The notes beneath the pieces were generated by a model that ran no database searches, was not told the origin of the DNA, and was given only the letters and a program-made list of their open reading frames with translations. The position numbers were made by a program, and so were the translations under genes. 6,875 bases of DNA, from NCBI GenBank assembly GCA_031278295.1, contig JAITKQ010000183.1, positions 1 through 6,875 of the forward strand, written 5' to 3'. Source of the DNA: Spirochaetaceae bacterium (GTDB taxonomy: Bacteria; Spirochaetota; Spirochaetia; Treponematales; Breznakiellaceae). Below, in pieces: positions 4,554 to 6,875 of this stretch. How positions within the stretch are numbered: position 1 is the first letter of the stretch; each line of letters begins with the position of its first letter.

Positions 4554-6330
4554 TGACGATGATGTAAAGTTTCGTGCCGGAAGCGGTGGGGGGCTGCAAA
4601 GTTATCGTAAGGCCGCCGGTCTTGTTCAGCCAGCCGCTGTTGGATTGCAACAACATTGTGCGGGGTTTTAACGAGTACGCCTTGTTGGTATTCCAAACTT
4701 TGAGTGACCCCAAGGCCTGGACATCAAAACCGCTGAATTCATAATTTGTGCCGTCGATGGTTTTTGTTACCGTGTTGTTGAACGAAAGAACGTCGCTAGG
4801 CCGGCTGCCGGACGACTGGTTGAACAGCATCGCTTCGCCGTAGCGCCCCAAGGCGGCGGCAAAGGTGCTTACCCCGGAGGTTCTAAGCGGGTTCGCATCG
4901 CTGTTTAACGCGGAGTTCAACGAAGCTATGTCAACCTCGGTGTTGGACATTATCTGTTTGACAAGTTCCGCGCCGCCGAAGTTGCGTACAAGGTACGCGC
5001 CCAGCGCGTACGCGTTCGCGTAATAATGCAGCACGTTGTTGTCATTTTTCCATGCGGTAGGATCGTCGAAGTTGTAATAAGCAAGAAAATCCGGAATCCT
5101 CGACTTCACAGGATGCCCCGAATTACTCGTATGTATGCCAATAAACGTATCTATCAGGTCCTCGGCAAGCATGGAAAGCATCTCGTTGTACCATACGCCC
5201 GCGGCCGAGTGATAATTGGATTTTATCGTTTTTTGATTAAAGTTTATCATGTGCTGAAATTCGTGCGCCAGCGTAGAGTACATCGCGTCCGGAGCTTTCT
5301 CGGTAAAATAGGCGTCAACATAGAAAATCTCGGCCTCGTTCGTTTTATATTTGGGATTCTGACCGGCAAGCGTAGCTTCTGACAATTCATCCCCGCTAAA
5401 AAAGTAGCCGAAGACACCGCTCGTACTATTGGGGGCGTAATCCTCGTAAATATCGTACACCAAAATTTGAATCTTCGTGTCACCATCCATGCCGCCGACT
5501 GGTGAGGTTTCGTCCGCGCCGTATTCGTACCCGAATACCGGCGTCTCTTTTTGGTAGATTATATCGAATTTCTGGGCAAGCGCGGTCGCCTGCGCTGATG
5601 TTATTTTGTTTTCGTGACTGTCGGAGTCCTCGTAATTTCCCTCCGCTACCCATACGTTGCTGTGGGTTCCCGTGGCGCGCAGTAACGCCGTAAACTGTTT
5701 AAAGCCCTCCCCTGCCCCCTGCGCCCAGAATTGCTTTGATGATGTGCCAACCGTGTACTCCACCGCCTGCCCGATTGCGGCGTTCACGTTCCGCAGGATT
5801 CCGGAGTCGTCCGGGGAGGCCGGCGGCCGCAGTTTGCCTTGTCTTATTGCGTCAAAAATTTCCTGATTCTTTTCGTTGTCGTCATACCGCACAATGGTTT
5901 GACCGTCATTGCCGGTAAACACGCCGGACACCGAACCTGTAAGGCCCGCAAGGGCGGCCCCGGTGCTTTGCGCGGCGGCGCTAACTGTTTCCGAAACCGC
6001 GTTCCCGCCGGTATAGGAGACGACATGGCTTGAACTTTCCACAGGGACCGCCGTGCCGCCCGTATTCACCGTTACAAGGAATACGCTGTGATTTTGAAGT
6101 CCGGTAAGGTTGACGGTCCTTTGGCCGGAGCCGGACACAGGCATAACCGGCGGGTCGTGCGACGTCGTTGAGTAGAATGTCCCGATATTTACGATACCCG
6201 TATTGGAAGACGGGTATGAAAAAGTTTTTGAAGACTCATCCTCCGGTTTTACGCTGACGTCACAGGAGGAAAACCAACACAAACATATAAAAACCGCAAC
6301 ACATGCAAGTTTCGCATCGTCCATAAACAT
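4549..6330 (-). CDS. secreted M30 (hyicolysin)-type metallopeptidase, probable lipoprotein
   Basis: This is a probable zinc endopeptidase at the cell surface or in the periplasm. From the ATG at 6330 it is 593 residues. Residues 8-19 are hydrophobic and lead to WFSSC, a relaxed spirochaete-type lipobox with C23 as the lipidated residue; the short n-region carries two aspartates and one lysine, unusual for a signal peptide. HEFQH at 356-360 is the HExxH zinc motif, and WYNEMLSMLAED at 380-391 follows about 20 residues on, where E383 or E390 would be the third ligand, as in M30 peptidases. Residues about 45-110 are threonine/serine/glycine-rich and may be a beta domain. Substrate is unknown. 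Start choice is uncertain: the frame extends to TTG 6348, and ATG 6324 is also possible; none has a Shine-Dalgarno. It converges on queA and appears monocistronic. Confidence 0.85.
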   Translation of the reverse strand: MFMDDAKLACVAVFICLCWFSSCDVSVKPEDESSKTFSYPSSNTGIVNIGTFYSTTSHDPPVMPVSGSGQRTVNLTGLQNHSVFLVTVNTGGTAVPVESSSHVVSYTGGNAVSETVSAAAQSTGAALAGLTGSVSGVFTGNDGQTIVRYDDNEKNQEIFDAIRQGKLRPPASPDDSGILRNVNAAIGQAVEYTVGTSSKQFWAQGAGEGFKQFTALLRATGTHSNVWVAEGNYEDSDSHENKITSAQATALAQKFDIIYQKETPVFGYEYGADETSPVGGMDGDTKIQILVYDIYEDYAPNSTSGVFGYFFSGDELSEATLAGQNPKYKTNEAEIFYVDAYFTEKAPDAMYSTLAHEFQHMINFNQKTIKSNYHSAAGVWYNEMLSMLAEDLIDTFIGIHTSNSGHPVKSRIPDFLAYYNFDDPTAWKNDNNVLHYYANAYALGAYLVRNFGGAELVKQIMSNTEVDIASLNSALNSDANPLRTSGVSTFAAALGRYGEAMLFNQSSGSRPSDVLSFNNTVTKTIDGTNYEFSGFDVQALGSLKVWNTNKAYSLKPRTMLLQSNSGWLNKTGGLTITLQPPTASGTKLYIIVR

Positions 6331-6489
6331 ATACCAATAAATTATCAAAAATCCGGCATTAAGTAAAGCGCTGCAATTTTAATTTCAGCCGCGGACCCAG
6401 GTTTATGATCAAGGCCCCGCGCACGCGCGTACGCAACAAAATTTTACATTCACCGGTCTATCATTGCCAAAAAAGCAGCCGTGTACAAA
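6331..6489. other. intergenic region upstream of the M30 gene
   Basis: I see no gene here. Read on the minus strand, GATAAT (complement of 6341-6346) could be a -10 element; transcription would then start near 6334, only about 4 bases before ATG 6330 or 10 before ATG 6324. No properly spaced -35 is visible, the best match (TTTACT, complement of 6362-6367) being only 15 bases away. Base composition shifts from AT-rich near the gene to strongly GC-rich beyond about 6410. Confidence 0.3.
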
Positions 6490-6605
6490 ACGCGGGGATT
6501 GGAGGGGCGCGTAGCGTTTGCGTAGGGGATGGAAGGGCACCCCAAAGGGGTTGCCTGGAGGAACCCCGCAAAGCCCGGTTTCCGGCACGAAGGGCCGGAA
6601 ATGCG
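6490..6605. repeat. GC-rich hairpin and short-repeat mosaic
   Basis: GGGGATTGGAGGGGC (6494-6508) recurs imperfectly as GGGGATGGAAGGGC (6525-6538), with GCGTAG copies at 6509-6514 and 6520-6525 between them. GGCACCCC (6536-6543) then pairs with GGGGTTGCC (6547-6555) over a 3-base loop with one bulge. TTTCCGGC (6579-6586) pairs perfectly with GCCGGAAA (6594-6601) over a 7-base loop. No T run follows. The density of structure suggests a dispersed intergenic repeat of REP or MITE-like type, but no terminal repeats or target-site duplication could be defined. Confidence 0.45.
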
Positions 6606-6655
6606 CCCGAATTACCTAAGAAATTTTTGTAAATGTAAAACTGCCGGGCTAATAC

Positions 6656-6725
6656 CCCGCTGGCGGGCGCGTACATTCGCGGTTCCCGGAACATCAAATC
6701 AAGCGCAGCCTACAGCCGCGTATGC
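6656..6725 (+). repeat. 70-bp direct repeat, copy 1
   Basis: This 70-base segment recurs at 6800-6869 with one difference (G at 6703, C at 6847). It begins with a CCCGC-TG-GCGGG palindrome (6656-6667), contains a second one, GTTCC-C-GGAAC (6682-6692), and ends in TACAGCCGCGTATGC. It carries no plausible reading frame. The strand is given only for orientation. Confidence 0.9.
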
Positions 6726-6799
6726 GAGCGCCCCCTTTCGGACCCGACGGCAGAACCCGAACCCCGCTTTGGGGACGCTACCGCGTAGCGGATGTGAAA
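6726..6799. other. 74-bp spacer between the two 70-bp repeats
   Basis: The spacer is unique within the window but also structured: CCCC-gcttt-GGGG (6762-6774) and CGCTA-ccgcg-TAGCG (6776-6790). The second hairpin shares the CGCTA/TAGCG stem with the units at 4511-4546. Confidence 0.5.
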
Positions 6800-6869
6800 C
6801 CCGCTGGCGGGCGCGTACATTCGCGGTTCCCGGAACATCAAATCAACCGCAGCCTACAGCCGCGTATGC
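6800..6869 (+). repeat. 70-bp direct repeat, copy 2
   Basis: This copy is offset exactly 144 bases from copy 1, with 69 of 70 bases identical. Sequence diverges immediately after TATGC in both copies. It ends 6 bases before the window edge, so whether more copies follow cannot be seen. Confidence 0.9.
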
Positions 6870-6875
6870 CTATCG

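Noticed and set aside
6405..6697. Overlapping open frames of 75 (plus) and 78 (minus) codons
   Set aside because: Both run through the hairpin mosaic, are compositionally odd and lack start signals. They are best explained as translated repeat DNA.
6656..6869. CRISPR array
   Set aside because: Repeats of 70 bp with a 74-bp spacer are far outside the usual 25-40 bp range, only two copies are visible, and no cas gene is present.

Overview
This window looks like chromosomal DNA from a spirochaete, most likely a Treponema-like bacterium of the kind found in animal or insect guts. The pointers are indirect: a relaxed lipobox (FSSC) on a secreted metallopeptidase of the M30/hyicolysin type, a ruvA-ruvB-queA order, and a cut-off gene whose start resembles Rpn/PD-(D/E)XK transposase-like proteins common in that group. 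The genus is an inference from family memory, not from a search.

Layout. Positions 1-70 hold the start of a minus-strand gene running off the left edge. It is divergent from a plus-strand gene (307-1329) for a secreted solute-binding protein of the NMT1/SsuA/TauA type. Each has its own sigma70-like promoter and a strong Shine-Dalgarno. The binding-protein promoter also carries an AT-rich inverted repeat over its expected transcription start. Positions 1330-1815 contain no convincing gene but are full of hairpins, including a terminator-like structure readable in both directions.

Positions 1816-4510 are a tightly coupled operon. RuvA and RuvB form the Holliday-junction branch-migration motor, and QueA makes epoxyqueuosine in tRNA. 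The genes overlap by 4 bases (ATGA, GTGA), and none has a recognisable Shine-Dalgarno. ruvA may be leaderless, because an extended -10 element ends 6 bases before its ATG. The operon meets the convergent M30 peptidase gene (4549-6330, minus) across a small tandem array of 18-bp hairpin units.

Positions 6331-6875 contain no believable gene. They hold a GC-rich, hairpin-rich mosaic and two copies of a 70-bp direct repeat 144 bp apart with one mismatch; the second copy ends 6 bases before the window edge, so the array may continue.

The genes are ordinary. What deserves a second look is the non-coding structure: the 70-bp repeats, the hairpin mosaic, the possible minus-strand small RNA at about 1482-1563, the putative operator, and the contrast between genes with and without a Shine-Dalgarno.
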